Source of the DNA: Candidatus Nanopelagicales bacterium | Lineage (GTDB): Bacteria; Actinomycetota; Actinomycetes; S36-B12; GCA-2699445 | NCBI GenBank assembly: GCA_037045355.1 | Contig: JBAOHO010000013.1 | Coordinates: forward strand, 1-64,000 | Length of the DNA: 64,000 bases | Reading direction: 5' to 3' | Part shown: piece by piece, positions 62,819 through 64,000 of the stretch | Position numbering within the stretch: position 1 is the first letter of the stretch | Layout of the letters: the number at the start of each line of letters is the position of its first letter | Notes under the pieces: model-generated | The model's input: the letters and a program-made list of their open reading frames with translations, nothing else | What the model was told of the DNA's origin: nothing | Database searches by the model: none | Made by a program: the position numbers and the translations under genes

Positions 62819-63891
62819 GCACCGAGCCGGTCCTGGTCGGTGGTTTCCGTCAGGACTACGACTGGGGTAAGCGGGATGGCCTGGCTGAGTGGACTGCGGT
62901 CCCCACCGGTGGCCCACAGGCGGAGTTGTGGTTCGGGGCGCATCCGTCGGGGCCTTCGCCGGTCGTGATGGGGGACGGGACCATGGCCGATCGGATCGCG
63001 GGGGTTCCGTTGCTCGCGAAGATCCTGGCCGCTGGGTCCCCCTTGTCGTTGCAGGTCCACCCTGACGCCGAGACCGCGGAGGCTTGGGCGCGGGACCCAA
63101 CGGCGTCTGATCTCTTGGCCGACTCCGCGGAGAAGACCGAGATGCTCATCGCCATCGAGCCGTTCCGGATTCTGGCCGGGTGGACCCCGGCCGAGCGAGC
63201 ACGCGACATCTTGGCCGCTGTGGGGGCCGACGCAGCCGTGCTCGCTGCCCTGGATGCTGCCGATCGGGCCACTGCCGTGCGGCTGCTGCTCGGCGACCGT
63301 CCCGTGGCTACCGACGTCGATGGTTGGCGTCGCGCTGTTCGCGCCGCAGGCGCAGGAGACGTCGCTGAAGAGAACATGGCATTCGTGGCCGATCGTTTCG
63401 GAACCGATCGGGGAGTGGCGGTCGCCGCGTTGCTCGCATCCGATCTGCTCGCCCCGGGCGACGCCGTCTACGTCCCGGCCGGCGTGCCTCACGCCTATGT
63501 CGCGGGAGTCGGGTTCGAGGTGATGAACTCCTCCGACAACGTCCTGCGGCTCGGGTTGACCGGCAAACGCATGTCGGTCGAACACAGCCTCGCCGCTATC
63601 CGCGACGATCGCAGCGCCGTGATCATCCGTGCTCCCGCTGACCACTGCTACGCACCCGCCGGCGCTCCGTTCCGGGTCCAGACCCTTGCGGGCCAACAGA
63701 CGTACGACGCACCAACTGGGGCCTACCGACTGGTGGTCGTGCTCGCCGGAAGTGGTGACGTCACCACCGATTCGGTAACCAAAGTGGCGCAAGCTGGCCA
63801 GGCGATTGCGATTCCCGCCCAGGCAGCTGCGGCACGCGTCACCACGACCGGCCATGCTGTGGTCGTGGCGGCGACAGAGGCGTCGCAATGA
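62815..63891 (+). CDS. manA: Mannose-6-phosphate isomerase, class I
   Basis: 358 residues of cupin fold; interconverts fructose-6-P and mannose-6-P. GGFRQDYDWGKRDGLAEWTA, AELWFGAHPSGPSP (Zn ligands), LSLQVHPDAETAEAW (QVHP), DAVYVPAGVPHAYVAGVGFE and VMNSSDNVLRLGLTGKR are the class I signatures. Starts with GTG overlapping the preceding TGA. Its last codons lie within a 30-bp duplication. Confidence 0.93.
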   Translation: MSTEPVLVGGFRQDYDWGKRDGLAEWTAVPTGGPQAELWFGAHPSGPSPVVMGDGTMADRIAGVPLLAKILAAGSPLSLQVHPDAETAEAWARDPTASDLLADSAEKTEMLIAIEPFRILAGWTPAERARDILAAVGADAAVLAALDAADRATAVRLLLGDRPVATDVDGWRRAVRAAGAGDVAEENMAFVADRFGTDRGVAVAALLASDLLAPGDAVYVPAGVPHAYVAGVGFEVMNSSDNVLRLGLTGKRMSVEHSLAAIRDDRSAVIIRAPADHCYAPAGAPFRVQTLAGQQTYDAPTGAYRLVVVLAGSGDVTTDSVTKVAQAGQAIAIPAQAAAARVTTTGHAVVVAATEASQ

Positions 63892-63940
63892 GTACAGCGC
63901 CGCGAAGCGGCGTCGCGAGGAGTACAGCGCCGCGAAGCGG
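63881..63940. repeat. 30-bp x2 repeat at the manA stop
   Basis: 63881-63910 contains the manA stop; 63911-63940 repeats it with three mismatches that remove the stop triplet. The 20-bp part AGTACAGCGCCGCGAAGCGG is identical in both. Confidence 0.92.
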
Positions 63941-63947
63941 TGCTTCA

Positions 63948-64000
63948 TGAGCACCGAAGGTGGCATGCGGGCGGTCATCGCCGCCCTTCTGGCGAACCTC
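63948..64000 (+). CDS. Probable cation diffusion facilitator transporter, N-terminus only
   Basis: The visible 17 residues, MSTEGGMRAVIAALLAN, match the usual start of CDF cation-efflux proteins (S-GG-RA--AAL-ANL), which often follow manA in actinobacteria. The gene runs off the window, so the family is inferred from these residues and context only. A shorter open frame from ATG 63888 stops at 63950 in the duplicated segment. Confidence 0.5.

Overview
The window is GC-rich chromosomal DNA from an actinomycete (Actinomycetota). Markers are the WhiB regulator, DUF3499, the three coenzyme F420 genes fbiA/fbiB/fbiC, a TIGR03089 protein, a small acyl-CoA carboxylase epsilon subunit, a 13E12-type DUF222/HNH protein, two LytR-CpsA-Psr proteins, an Rv1264-like class III cyclase and an LpdA-type quinone dehydrogenase lacking the redox disulfide. 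I cannot name the genus. I saw no rRNA, tRNA, CRISPR array, prophage, transposase or plasmid function.

Layout. 0-4.5 kb: 3' part of a cation P-type ATPase, then mdh, icd and xthA. 4.5-11.4 kb: HNH protein, CNNM/CBS membrane protein and trpS on the minus strand, then a small acidic protein and a membrane alpha/beta hydrolase. 11.5-14.9 kb: succinate dehydrogenase sdhCDAB (minus). 15.2-19.3 kb: an unusual export locus with a SipW-like signal peptidase that appears fused to a degenerate EAL domain, surrounded by five exported proteins, four of them paralogous. 19.5-24.5 kb: mutA-mutB-meaB. 24.5-32.4 kb: K+ channel plus DUF6394 partner, FUSC-like protein, gamma-glutamylcyclotransferase-like protein, lpdA and two exported proteins. 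32.6-40.1 kb: biotin-dependent acyl-CoA carboxylase (accA, accE, accB), maf and birA. 40.2-46 kb: PH-domain protein, cyclase, GtrA, purK-purE, acyl-CoA dehydrogenase and a thioesterase. 46.3-54.5 kb: an envelope-polysaccharide island (LCP, GT2, GT4, LCP, TIGR03089, mannose-1-phosphate guanylyltransferase, exported protein). 54.7-59.9 kb: fbiB-fbiA divergent from fbiC. 60.1-64 kb: whiB, DUF3499, manB, Trm112-like, manA and the start of a probable cation-efflux gene.

How the genes work together. TCA enzymes (mdh, icd, sdh), the carboxylase and mutA/mutB/meaB would link propionyl-CoA to succinate. The carboxylase sits next to its biotin ligase. manA, manB and the nucleotidyltransferase form a mannose-6-P to GDP-mannose route that could feed the two glycosyltransferases, with the LCP proteins attaching the polymer to the wall.

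Two properties run through the window. First, at least 22 apparent frame changes by my reading, all in the first 40 kb and densest in the ATPase, sdh and signal-peptidase genes. They hit essential genes and often come in compensating pairs, so most are probably consensus errors. Second, short tandem duplications (9-30 bp, a different unit at each locus) sit at gene boundaries, often copying the stop codon or start codon itself. Many genes also have a TANNNT hexamer 6-7 nt before the start codon, as expected for leaderless transcripts.
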